Of a stretch of 64,000 bases of DNA, positions 29,830 to 42,188 are shown piece after piece (positions within the stretch are counted from its first letter, which is position 1; each line of letters begins with the position of its first letter). Location of the stretch: the NCBI RefSeq assembly GCF_037042905.1, contig NC_087261.1:11422217-11486216 (forward strand). The letters are read 5' to 3'. Both the position numbers and the translations under genes were made by a program. The notes beneath the pieces were generated by a model, which saw only the letters and a program-made list of their open reading frames with translations, was not told where the DNA came from and did not search any database. Source of the stretch: Lytechinus pictus (Eukaryota > Echinodermata > Echinoidea > Temnopleuroida > Toxopneustidae).

Positions 29830-32465
29830 TTAAAAATAAAATTGCAGGTTGTAACAATATTCATGGAAACATATAATTCATATGCAATATTTCTGTACAA
29901 TTGCACATGGTAGTGTTTTATTCTACAGTGTATGTTTTTTTTTTTTTTTTAACCAAAGAATGCAATGTTTGAAATGTTTGATTGATAAGTATCTAGATAA
30001 ATAAACTATTACAAACTTTACAAACTAAATTGGTACAGCAGTGGCTATAAAGGTCTTTGTGCAAATAATGTGAATTGGATCTTGTATACTCTGTAAACAT
30101 TGGTTGATTAAACATTACAAGTTGGATTATTTACTTAGTGCAGGCTTACAAATGTAACAGGTACATGCAAAGAGTGAACATTCCAAAAAATTAATTAAAA
30201 TTCTTCAAAAGCCATTTAATTTAGTAGTATCAAGCATGTATAATGTTTATTTGCACACCACAATCAAAAATCCCCTTTTTGCAGACATAAAAAAGTCCTA
30301 TACATTATTACTACATGTATTTATAACACTTGAGACTGTATGATTATGATATGTACATACATTGAATATTTATATAGAGCTTTCCATTAACATGATCATG
30401 CTCAAAGCACTTTACAATGACAAATAAGTAAATTCTGCTCTCAAAGAGCTTACAAAAATATAACTTAGGGATGATATTGAGAAAATATGTTTATGGCTTA
30501 TAATATATTTGAAAAACGCGTAATGAAGAACATAAACGGATATTGATACAGAGACTATTCCAGATCGATAAAAAAAGTTTTGTAAAACTGATTTTGCTTT
30601 CAAGAACAGGATTTTCCTCATCCTGCATGGCTGTTGGAAATAAAAGCAAAACAATACCCTAGGATTGAATTACTAATTCCTGGAAATCATGAAGAATATA
30701 TCACATCCAGATCGCACTTGAGTGATTTCATGTAGTACATGTGCATACTGTATGTGTAGATATAAATGTATACAAACATATATATGTTTGTAATTATTTT
30801 TTAATGAAGTGCAGAATCAGCCCCCCAAGCACACAAAAAAGGGTACCGGTAATAAATACAATACACAAAATAATGATAAATCAAATCAAATGATAATGTA
30901 AACTTGTATAAATTAAGTCACTGTACAAACTACAAAATTTAAAATCATCAATATACTGCCAAACTGAATAAACTAATAACAATATCATTCAAATAAAAAA
31001 CTTGTACCAAAAAGAAAGGAAAACAATGGAAGACAAAATATACATGAACTCTCTAAAAAGTCAAATTAATTTTGATATCATTATCAAAAAAGTAAGTAGA
31101 GACTGATTGATTTTTTTCACAAACTTGCACAAAATCGTTTTTCAATTAAAAAACTCAATACTCCAACATAATTCCTTTATCTTCTGAATAAGATCATTAT
31201 CGGCATACCAGCAAGTGTGTAAGAGAACTATGGCTAATTCAGATCTCAAGCGATAAATTAGGGGTGCAGAGAGTAGATCAGTCTACACAGACACATGGAA
31301 AGTACAGACCTGCCAACCTTCTACAACAACAAAAAGTATTCTTAGAAGGAAAAAAAAGTATTTTTTGCTTAAAAAAAGAGTATTTTTAAAAATTTGGCTC
31401 AACATCACAATCGCCTGTTGTAGTGAGATCGGTGAAAAAACATGTGAAATGACTCTACTTGAAAACTTGATAATTCACCCTTTTAAACATGTGCTCGTAG
31501 GCGAGAATTTACTTGTTCTTTTCATGCAACAAGTTACTGGCTCAACAGTGATTTTTACTGGTCTGGGACTGTTGGACCGGCGCTAGTGTCAAGCGCTGTG
31601 TATAATACATACAATTACATGTACTCCATGATCAGAAATTAATTTAAAAAAGTAACAAATCATACAAAGAAGTATTGGTGTATTCATAGCAAAAACAAGA
31701 AACAAATACTCTAAAAAGGGAATGGTTGGCATGTCTGTAAGTGATGTAGGCTACCATTTATAACCTATGAATAATGTCTTCATGGTATCAGTCATATACC
31801 ACATTGGTGTTTCAAAGATCATTAGGTCGGTGATCAATTAATTTAACATCCTGCTTTCTACTCTACGGGACGAATGATATTAAAGGGGAAGTTCACCTGC
31901 ATGATAAATTGGTTTTGATAAAATCAGGAAAATTAGAGAAAAATGTCATTGGTCCTTGTTTAATAGTGACTGCAATTAACTCATTCTAAATCTGGGCCCT
32001 GAAAATAGTTATGTGATACCCATAAAACAGCAAGTTTTACTGGTCGTTGTAGGTCCTAAAATGTGCATGGACAACTATTTGACTGGCCAAGGGAAGTCTG
32101 CAATAAATGGCTAGTAATTGATTTTTTCGATAAAACCTGCCATTAGGGGGTTGGCAATGCAACCCCCCCCCCCCCACAGGGATCTTTGATTTTTCACTTT
32201 ATTCTAAATTTTTAATAAAAAGAACTATATCCCAGTAAAGTTAATTATTTCCTTTTGGCCCTAAAAGCACCAAAACGTGAAAAAATACACTTAAAAGGAA
32301 AAAAAGGCAGTGCCTTACTTCGAGTTCGGCTGTAGTAAACTTCCAGTATATCCAACAGTGTTATAATACACAAACATATGGCCAATGGAAAAACTTTTGG
32401 GTCGAAACCATTGGCCAATCAGATCATTCCTTCTATCTCGGGTTGAATTGCTTGTTGATCATACA
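29830..32465. other. TDH upstream DNA, no gene recognised
   Basis: AT-rich. A SINE-like tail (AGAGCTTTCCATTAACATG to CAAAGCACTTTACAATGA) lies at about 30376-30460. A partial MITE end TTAAAGGGGAAGTTCACC lies at 31880. Likely TDH 5' intron or intergenic. Confidence 0.35.
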
Positions 32466-32469
32466 CAAG

Positions 32470-34578
32470 CAGGGTTGTAATAAAAAATGTTTTTTATTTA
32501 AAAAAACAAATAAAACGTTTTTTATTGTTTTAAAACGTTTTTAATCGTTTTAAAACGTTTTTTTCCCAATGAATAACGCAATTTTCTGTTTAATCAATTA
32601 AACTATACACTTAATACAGTATGATTTAAGCTTTTGATGTTTCAAATATATTTTTGGAGTAAGTAAGAGATGACTACAATTTTTGTTACTGAATTTCCAA
32701 CAGAAAAGTTCATATTTTACCAAAAATTAATAAATCATGGAAATCAAATGACTAAAAAAAGTTAACATTTTATCAGGTTTCCTCATATATGTACATATAC
32801 ATGTAGTTCCAGGGTATTTTGAGTCTTGTCAATCTAAGGGGGGGGGGAGAAGAATTTGCACAATGGAAGGAAAAGGCATAATCTATAGACTATGGGGTTT
32901 CAAGGCTTAATTTCATTAAATCAATATGCTTTATTTCATTTGAATCAGTTATGCCAATTTTAGTGCATGAAATTCAAATTTGGGTGTAAATCTATAAATA
33001 AAGCCCTTGACCTGCTTTATTTTTTTCTTCAATTGAGGAATTCTGATCAAATGCATATTCTAAAAAAAATCAGTATAAAATGATTTTTAATGTTTGTTTT
33101 AACTGTTATTTAAAGTAATTATTATGCATAGTTTTTTTACTTTGTCTTTTATGGAAATTACTAGTAAAAACTTTTCAATTTTCCAATTATTAACTAAAAG
33201 TATAAGTAATATAGATACAAATTATGGCGAGAACTCGTATTGGCTTTATACATTAAATCACGTTTTTGAGCTATTCGTGGTCTGACATGCACTTATTGTG
33301 TAATGTGATAACCGCATACCCATGAATGCATAAAAAAAAATAGTCGTGAATGATATGGCGTGGCCCTGTCATGTTTATGGATTTATCATAAAAAATTTTG
33401 AGGGGGCCATTAAGGTCCCCTGGGATTGTTCGGGTTAAAGGTCAAGTCTACCCCAGAAAAATGTTGATTTGAATCAATATAGAAAAATCAAACAAGCATT
33501 AAACTGATAATTTCATCAAAATCGGATATAAAATAAGAAAATGATGACATTTTAAAGTTTCATTTATTTTTCACAAAACGGTTATATGCACAACTCAGTG
33601 ATATGCAAAATAATGAGAGTCGATGATGTCCCTCACTCACTATTTATGTTGTTTTTTATTGCTTGATTAATACTAATTTCAGTTTTTACTGATTTGACAA
33701 TAATGACCAACATGACTGAACCAAAAAATATTAAAACAATGGTAGTTCCATATGTTCAGGGAGGAATAAAACTTTAATGAAATACAAAAGAAATAGTGAT
33801 GTCATCAGTCCCCTCATTTGCATACCGACCAGGATGTGCATAAAAATGTTTTTCAAAATTAAGTGAAACTTAAAAATGTCATAACTTTCTTATTTTACAT
33901 CTGATTTTAGATGAAATTTTTGGCATTATGCTAGTTTGATTTTTCTCTTCTTACTCAATTGAAATTTTTCTTGGGGGATTATAATCCTTTAAGGTTTGCT
34001 ATAGCTGATTATCTTATACTGTTCAAAATACTTTTCTTCATCTTTAAGAAGTTTCACCTGCTTTCGGGCATACATGTACAGAGTACGATGTCAGTTTTAT
34101 AGTCTATTTGTATGCTTGTGCAACACTTCCATTTCATTCAAGTAATACTTACATGTACATGTATTTGAGCTTCTTTTAGATAGTGTTTCTTTCCCTGTCC
34201 AAAGAGCGAGCACAACACTCAGATTTGTTTGTTAAAATGAGAATATTTTTAATATGAATTGATGTGCACAATTGAACGGGGAGAAAAGAAACATGAAAAA
34301 GCGATGGAGAAAGGGAGAATAAGGGGGGGAGAGAAAGAGAAGTTCAAAAGGAGTAGTGTTGAGAAAGAGTTTTAGTAAGTTAGAAGAAAATAATACACCG
34401 TCACTTAAAAAAATTAAAGTACAAAAAAAAATTTCATCTAAATTATATCCATGCAAATTTATAACACACAAGTCTATGAGGTGTTTTAAAACACTGTTTT
34501 TTTGTTTAAAAAACGGGTGTTTTAAAACGCGTTTTAAAACATGTTTTAAAACACACCGTTTAAAACATGCCAACCCTG
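32470..34578. mobile_element. Probable hAT-like element with GTTTTAAAAC subterminal motifs
   Basis: Ends CAGGGTTGTAATAAAA and GCCAACCCTG. Clusters of GTTTTAAAACG/TTTTAAAACA lie just inside both ends (32500-32570 and 34480-34570). Flanks TACACAAG and AACACAAG agree at 7 of 8 positions if the right end is taken 3 bp later. The interior holds other elements. Confidence 0.5.
33435..33992. mobile_element. TTAA-flanked MITE
   Basis: TTAA at 33435-33438 and 33989-33992. Ends AGGTCAAGTCTACCCC and GGGGGATTATAATCCT. Subterminal arms pair loosely. Directly abuts the right end of a poly-G element (GGGGGCCATTAAGGTCCCC) related to that at 62462-63224. Confidence 0.75.
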
Positions 34579-35456
34579 TTTAACACAAGCAACAACTATA
34601 TATCTCACGGAAACATCCGGGCACTGTAAGTGACGAGGGGTGGAGTCTGTTGTCACTTTCATGAATATTCAGAACCAAGATCGCAGCTTACAGGCTTCAA
34701 CAAACGATTGGAATCTCATGAAGAAATTGATGTTAACCATTTTCCAGGCAGCAATATAAGAAATAAGGTAAAGGGTACGATATAAATACGGCTGTCGTAA
34801 TATAGGTATGTACTTTGGTAATAATGATCAGAATAAACTTGTTTGTGGGGGTTCTTTTTAACTTTGCAATTTCTGCCATTGAGTCCCTGTACAGATCAAG
34901 TAAGAACTTCGGTCTCTGTAATTGGTGAGTGAAGCCAACGGAGTTCAGCGGAACAAATAACAAAGACTAAACTTTTGGTCTAGTACAGTACCTGTTTACA
35001 AACAAAAACAAAGACCCTGTCTGTACTTTAAACTGAAGAAAAAGAACACTTAAAAAAAAAACCTCCTGAGAGCTGACCGCAAATGAATATAGGTCTAAAT
35101 TAAACTAAATGCACAATTTACATGTATTTAGTCTAGCTAAATATTCAAAGTATCGGACAAAGATTGTATTCTTGAATTATCAGAATTGTTGAGGTGGGAA
35201 ATTATTTGATTGTCCTTTTTTTCTTCTCTCACCTAACGTTAGTTAGGCCTATCCATTTTCCGTAACTCACTCTTTCCCACTTCCTCCTATCTCCATGACC
35301 AAGTCTTCACTCTCGAGCTCTCTCAAACTCCAAGTCCAACTCAAGTCCAAGTGCATGTAGATCTACTGTAGATCTAGACTAGTCTAACGTTAGATCTGAT
35401 TAGAATTTAGATCTATTCTAACGTAACGTGGTAATTACTGGGTCCAAGCTTCATTC

Positions 35457-36100
35457 AGGCTCCACTCCACTTCACTACCGCTACACTACGCTCCACCTAC
35501 CCGAACTTCGGGACGGTGAACTCGATCGGATATTCCGAGTCACAAAGGGGGGATGGAAATGATGTTTCTTGTAAAAATTAAAGTAAAAAATATAACGAGA
35601 AAGATGAATAACTTAATATCTTACTCTACCCCCTTATTTCACTCCGTGTCCATCCTCCGGTTATCCTCAAAATTGGTGATTTTGGGCCAGTATCAAATTC
35701 CTCACACGTATTATTCACGGCCGATTTCAAAACATTGCATGCAACGAACGTAGAGGGCAGCAACATACATCAGTGTTGCTATTAAAGTATTAGGAAGGTC
35801 CACTCGATAGGCGCATACGATGTTTAGAAATCGGCCATGAATTATACGTGTGACTGTGAGGAATTCGAAACTGGCCCAAAATCACCAATTTTGAAGATAA
35901 CCAGAGGATGGACGCGGAATGAAATACGGGTGTAGAGTAAGATATTAAGTTATTTATCTTTCTCGTTATATTTTTTTTCTCTAATTTTTACAAGAAACAT
36001 AATTTCCATCCCCCCTTTGTGACTCGGAATATCTGATCGAGTTCACCGTCCCGAAGTTCGGGTAGGTGGAGCGTAGTGTAGCGATAGTGAAGTAGAGCCT
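35457..36100. repeat. Inverted repeat with ~270-bp arms
   Basis: Arms 35457-35735 and 35820-36100 pair nearly throughout, e.g. CTACACTACGCTCCACCTAC against GTAGGTGGAGCGTAGTGTAG and CACAAAGGGGGGATGGAAAT against ATTTCCATCCCCCCTTTGTG. Spacer about 85 bp. Non-coding. Confidence 0.85.
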
Positions 36101-36220
36101 GCACGAACTTCGCCTGAGGTAGGTCCGACTCCAAGCTTAGAAATTTATTAGGTTCATAAAAATTCAAATGATCAATTGTTGCAAAGTACATGTAAATCCA
36201 TGCTAGTATCACTCACACTA

Positions 36221-36262
36221 GTACGAGGTTAGTATATACATGTATATATACTAACCTCGTAC
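36221..36262. repeat. 42-bp near-perfect palindrome
   Basis: GTACGAGGTTAGTATATA at the left is matched by TATATACTAACCTCGTAC at the right around an ACATGTAT centre. Confidence 0.9.
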
Positions 36263-38560
36263 ACCGAACCGTGTTTGACCCTTGATTTCGAAGTAGTCGG
36301 CAAACATCGCTTCATTGCTGAAGTAATATTTGCCGAAACTCCTTCTCGCTACTCACCGGGGCTCTTTCCGGTAAGTAGCAATACATTAAAAGATTTAAAA
36401 TGTAATTTGAATATAATAATCGGTCAAAAAGAGCAAATTTCGCTTACCTCGGCCTGGAAAGTAACTTCGCTTGTCTCTTCTACGGAAATACAAGGAGGCC
36501 CGTTGGTGGCGCTAATAAATTTCACAACCTTGATTCAGCTCCTCGGTAATTTTATAACTGTGTCTAAATTCTTTGAATGCGCAATTCTTATGATTAATTT
36601 ACTAATTATGGGCACCAATAAATGAAATACCTTCAAAAACATAATTCAAGATTATTATTGGCGATGATAACACTTTTCTGCAATTAATTTAAAACGATGA
36701 CTAATAAAGAAAAATTGAAAAAAATATATGTGCCTGGAACGAAACCAGCAGTACAGGCTTTTAATAACTAACATCAATAATACGGTATACCAAAGTCTTT
36801 ACAATGAAAAGATTGGACACTTCACGGACTTTGCGTAATGACCTGCGTCAATTTGCGTGTAAAATAGTGTAGGTGCCTAGTCTTTCCCTTGTTGTGTCTT
36901 TGATATGAATATAAATCGCGCGCCCTCTTTAGACGAAAATTGATATCGGCGCTGACCAAATTTTATCTCCGTGAAATCTTCACTAAAGATCAAGAAAATA
37001 TAGGCCTACATATTTTTTAGAAGAAACTTCAAGGAGAAGTCACGGAAGGATCTAAATGATTGGGTAAGTGTCATAGCAGAATGTGAAATCCCTAATTATG
37101 TGTGATGTTTTATGTGGGCGAAAGCCCAGTAGGATGGGGGGTCCGGTGTCCGGACACTTTATATTTTTGAAACCTTCTTTTTTTTCTTTGGATTACACAA
37201 AAAATACGAATTCAATAGTTGTAATCATCTTCTATTTTGTTCTCTATAATATTTCCTAACATTCTGTACTAAAAAATGATGAAACTTCGCTTGTAAATTT
37301 TTCCAAATGACTTTCTAAAATTGATCGTCCGGACACACAACCTGTCCGGATTCACAACAACTGGGAATAGTATTAGTTTATATGGATGTGTCCTGTGTGT
37401 CGCGTTATTAATTATGAATGATATTCCTTCCCACGCGAGATGATATGAGCCCATGGGTGTGCTAGTATAAGAACATTTTTCACATTCATCTATGCTATCT
37501 GATTCATAGATTTTAAGACATAGGTCATAGGAAATAAAACAGACAGGATCAGATTCAGGTATTATTTCCTCAAGTACGTGTGCGAACACACCGGGTCAGT
37601 ACACCCAAGACCACGGGGAAACGTCCCACTGGCACTGGGACTCCCAGAGCTCGGGCTTTGGTCGCGATCCATGTCGGAATTCAGAGTTCGACTCGCGCTC
37701 GAGTTCGACTACGAGAAAATTAAGAGAATTAAACAGCTATCAGTATCACTATCAGTTGAATGCACTGCTTAGTTTTAGCTTACCGAAAATGAGTATCTCT
37801 TATACAACATAAATCCAACTTCCTTGAACAGATACGTGCCCTTCTTTCCTGAAAAGCTCAACACCAACAATTTTTCCGGCAAATCAAGTGAATGGAAAAA
37901 CACCACACACATGGATTGTTGCGTAGTTAATCATGATAGATCGATCCGGTAGGTATCACGTCGGCCAAGCCCCCGAGAATGGACCAATCAGGTACAAGAA
38001 TTGGACCACACCGCCCGGCGCGCCTTATGATGGTTAATCTTTGTTTCAAGTTCAGCGCTTCTCGTTCTTTTACTTCTGTTAATTTCTCAGTTCTTTCACC
38101 CTTACTTTTTATGATTCTCTTTACATCTTTCCGTTGAAGCACTGGCGTACAGAGGGCGTAGGAGGCCAGGGGGGCTTCATGGTTCCACAAACAAGAATAT
38201 ATATAAAAGGACCGGGGGCCGAGAAAAATTAAGAAAAACTAAAGGAAATGAAAGGAAAATGGTGATATTATATTTCCTCAATATAATGCCAAAATCTATC
38301 ATGTATTATGATTTCATCTTTAAAGGCATAAAAATTCTCTCGCTCGCTCTTGATGACTTTTTAGATTTTTTTTCTCCACATTTGCCATATGATGTACGTT
38401 GTGCCCCCTAAAAGTGTTTGGTTTATTAGTCCACTGCGTTGAAGTAATGTTGTGTCAAACCTAAAATATACTATTGCATGCAGGGCCGTGCTGAAATATT
38501 GACTGAATGAATCTCGAGAGGTTTCGGGGGCTCCTCGACACAAATCTAGAGAAGGAGTGA
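36263..38560. other. Non-repetitive DNA, no gene recognised
   Basis: Donor-like sites occur on both strands at about 36365-36450 (minus GGCCGAG|GTAAGC at about 36449; plus TTTCCG|GTAAGT at about 36370). This could be a 5' non-coding exon of TDH or an unknown transcript. TATAAAT at 36909 precedes a CGCGCGCCCTC patch. Nothing coding is supported. Confidence 0.3.
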
Positions 38561-38750
38561 GAATACTGACTTTACTGAGGTACGGAAAATATTGAATTTA
38601 CCGAGAATACTAAAAATACTGACATTACTGAGATGAGTGAGGATACTGAAATTACTGAGATACCGAAATACTGAAATTACGGAGATACTGAATACTGGAA
38701 TAACTGAGAAAATGGAGATACGGAGTGACGGAGATGTTGAAATCCATGAG
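38560..38750 (+). repeat. ATACTGAAATTACTGAG minisatellite
   Basis: About ten degenerate units of 16-20 bp built on GA(G/A)ATACTGAAATTACTGAG. Confidence 0.85.
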
Positions 38751-40202
38751 ATATATTAGTTTTTTTTTGTAATTCATGTTTTATCGATCCTTTTCATCAA
38801 AATATACATAACAAAACATTCATGATATAATGGATCACATATAAAAGTTCAGATGACGTTGGCATATAAAAAAACATGTCTAACATACAAAATAGTATAT
38901 AATAAAAAACATATATGTTTGTTTACAACAACACAAAATAAATCAGGCACTTGGCCTATATAAAAAAATAAATAAACATAACAAAAACAGCCTTCTGCTT
39001 TATCGCCTCTTTAAAGTATTCAGAATGATAGCCCACTTGCCATCATGTTTTTCTAATTTGCATTTCCTTTGTGCTATGGTATGTTCAACAGTTTCAAATG
39101 ATAAAATAAAGTTACAAAAATGGGGGAGGTAGGTTTTGTTTCGTCACATCGACATCTAAAAATATATTGTTTACCTGACAGGAGCAGAAAGTTCAATATA
39201 AATATATTTCTGGGAATTTGGGGCTTACAGATACCAAAAAGAACATATCTTTCTGAGAGGAAATCAGGAAGATCTAGTGAAGCAAAAAGTGTACCAACAT
39301 TATTCCAAAATTGGTTAACGACATGGCAAGAATAAAAAAGATGCACTAGAGTTTCTGATGATACTTTACAAAATGTGCAAAGTGTATCAGTTACCTTGTT
39401 AATACGGAATAACCAAACCTTGGTAGGAATCAAATTATTAATAATCTTGAAATGTAAAGCTCGAAGTCTCGTATCTATAGTAGTACGTATAGAGGTAGTT
39501 TTAAGAGTTCTCTTACTTCTTCTTGTTGAAACCCATAAGTGTCTTTTAAACGTGTAAATATATTCGAAATTGATGGGTTATTTTCATTCATAAAAAATGT
39601 GTAAAAAATATACTTTGGTACACCCGTTACTTCTCTAGTGATGCTATCAATAGTTAAAGTTGGAATCAATGAAATGTTGTCGACAATGGGATGAAAGTTT
39701 TGAGATAGAAAAAATACTTTCCATTTTGATGGCATAAACTTGTATCAGTCAAGAAGCAAAAAGTATTCAACAAATGTGAAGCCTTTATTTTTGGCATCTT
39801 TCCATCTTAATGGTCTGCCATACTCATCCAACATATGTGACACTTTAACAAAACCTTTGTTTTTTATCTCTGGCTTATAAAAAGATTTTCCATTTTGTAA
39901 TATGCATCTATTATTCCATAGCATTTGGTTACATATTTTTATGTTTTTTTTAAATACTGTGCTCCAACTAACCATGACATCTTTATACCATTCAGGAATT
40001 GTCAGGTTTAAAATATTAAGATCATAATTACAATGGAATATTAAGTCACCACCTACATTTTGAAGCAGTGTCAACAGGATAATCTTCCATCCCTTTGAAT
40101 TGGATGTAAAAACTCTTTGTATCCACTTGACTTTTTGCACTTGTATAGAAGAGATTTTAAGCATATCATTTTGAGCCCCCCATCTTCATACTGCTTAACA
40201 AG

Positions 40203-40374
40203 CACTAGCGTACCTACGGGGGGGGGGGGCAGGGGGGGCACTCTGCCCCCCCTGACGAGTCACAACCCATGCAAAAACGTATCTTTGCCCCCCCTGACGG
40301 ACTTGAAAAACCTTTTTTGCCCCCCCCTGACGAGCTTTAAGACCTCTAATGCCCCCCTGACGAGCTTGAAGACC

Positions 40375-40405
<31 letters not shown>

Positions 40406-40517
40406 TGTCAAATTTTTTCTGGGACGAAATCCTTTATTTGTGATCGAAAAGACCTTTTTTTTTTTTTGTTGTCAAATTTTGGGGCTGACGGTTTTGCCCC
40501 CCCTGTGGAAAATCCTA
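40203..40517 (+). mobile_element. G-tract element with ~30-bp CCCCCCTGACGAGCTT repeats inside the LINE
   Basis: Starts CACTAGCGTACCTACGGGG. It has four to five tandem TGCCCCCCCTGACGAGCTTG-like units and a long T-run, and ends near AATCCTAGGTAG. The LINE frame resumes beyond (VKNL at about 40530). Target duplication not resolved. Confidence 0.6.
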
Positions 40518-41172
40518 GGTAGATTTTTGACAAACTTGCAAGGTAATTGCGAAAAGGCAAAGGTTTTGACAATTTTTATTTTGCCTATTAAAGATAAATT
40601 ACGAGATTTCCATAAATTCAACTGTACTCTAATTTTATCAAGTGTTCTTTGCAATTGTAAAGAAAAAACATTGGGTGAATAAGCTATATCTACCCCAAGA
40701 ATTGTCAAAGACTTCTCAAACTGGATATTCTCTAGTGAATGTTGATTATCTTTACAGGCTCCTATCCACATTGCCTTTGTTTTGAAAATATTGATAGAGA
40801 TTGATGATTCCTTTCGGAAATTCTGAAGTGTATTCAAAAGGTGTCTAAATGAAATATTGTCTGAAAGGAAAACCGTTATGTCGTCCGCATACAGCGACAA
40901 TTTCAATTCTAAATTGTCCGATATTTTTAAACCATGGATTGTCTTGTTTTTACGAATATTTATGGCAAATGTCTCTATAGCTAAAACAAATAAATAAGGA
41001 CTCAATGGGTCTCCCTGCCTAACACCTCTTTCAACGGGAAAATAACCCGATGACAGACCCCGATTCATTACCGCGCTTTCTAAATTGGTATATAAAACTT
41101 TAATAAAGTTACAAAATCCTTCTCCAAAATTGAATGATCGGAGGACGTTCAACAAAAAAGAATGGTCTAGTG

Positions 41173-42188
41173 CAGGGGTTCTCAAACTACGGCCCGCGGC
41201 CCGGATCCGGCCTGCGGAGCTTCTCAATCCGGCCCGCGAGACTCTGGGTTTTTTAATCACTTTTAAGTCACACTATGAAACAGCTCAATATGATTACATT
41301 GTGTATCCATGTAGAGTCTTGTAGACCTAACCGTATAATGGCAGTCAAGTAAAAGGTTTAGTTGAGTCTTTTCTGTCTATTCGATCTACTTTCCTATTAG
41401 TTGACCAGCGCTGTTCTCACATGTTTGGATCTACATACAGGTGCGAAAGTGCATTTTCCACAATGAACATTTTAAAGAACTCACTCATACCGAAGTTAGT
41501 ACCTTGACAGGCTAGGGCCGCGGAACGGTTTTCAAAGTGGAGGGGGGGGGGGGGTTGGCCATGCAAAAAACACAATCATATTGTCATTTTTACGTTTTTG
41601 TACATGCATGGTTTTGGAAAAAAAGTGAGGGGGCTGCCCCCCCCCCTCCCTGCTTGACCAGTGAACATTTGCACCAGTGCCTTCGTCTGGCAATTACACC
41701 TTTTGTGCCAAGGTTCAAGCAACTTGTTGCTGACAGACTGTCATTTCCCCATATTGAAAGTGACTAGGAGACTATCCTTGTAATGTTAGAGTCTACAACA
41801 GACATGCTCTATTATTCCTTCTACTTTGACTACAAAAAATATTGATACTTCAAGACATTATCTGTGACCCCAATGCCATTTATGTATAGATACAATCTAG
41901 ATTCCTTTTAACAAAGTACAACAATTCTGTTATCATTTATATTTAATCTCGCTGTATTTTGAAATCTTTTCTAATTTTACCTGTGTTCCATATGAAACTG
42001 TTATAAATTTGTTGGATTAAATACTCCCAAAATAAGGGCCAGATTGCGCAAGAGAGCATCTAGGACCCCGACCGCAAGGGTTTTTGCGCTTCGCGCACAT
42101 TTTTTTCTAAGTATCCCCTTCACCCTGGCCCTTTCAGGTTTACAAGGAGTCTCATCTGGCCTTCAAAGAAAAAGTTTGAGAACCCCTG
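41173..42188 (+). mobile_element. hAT superfamily transposon remnant inserted in LINE
   Basis: 15-bp inverted ends CAGGGGTTCTCAAAC and GTTTGAGAACCCCTG, with exact 8-bp duplication GTCTAGTG at 41165-41172 and 42189-42196. A plus-strand fragment matches the hAT C-terminal dimerisation region: MFGSTYRCESAFSTMNILKN (from about 41419), continuing after a small insertion as SEHLHQCLRLAITPFVPRF. Most of the transposase is missing. It splits the LINE reverse transcriptase inside AFDSLD-HSFLL. Confidence 0.93.
41513..41652. mobile_element. Small CCGCGG-ended MITE nested in the hAT element (copy 1)
   Basis: Starts AGGGCCGCGGAACGGTTTTC and ends in a C-run with CCCTG. Flanks CTTGACAG and CTTGACCAG look like an imperfect target duplication. 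The interior TTTTTACGTTTTTGTACA is shared with the copies at 44601 and 45055. Confidence 0.75.

Noticed and set aside
34232-34573. 113-codon frame with LKHVLKRVLKH repeats
   Set aside because: Translation of the GTTTTAAAAC subterminal repeats of a transposon.
36275-36625. 116-codon frame near possible splice donors
   Set aside because: No resemblance to known proteins; donor-like sites occur on both strands, so coding cannot be supported.
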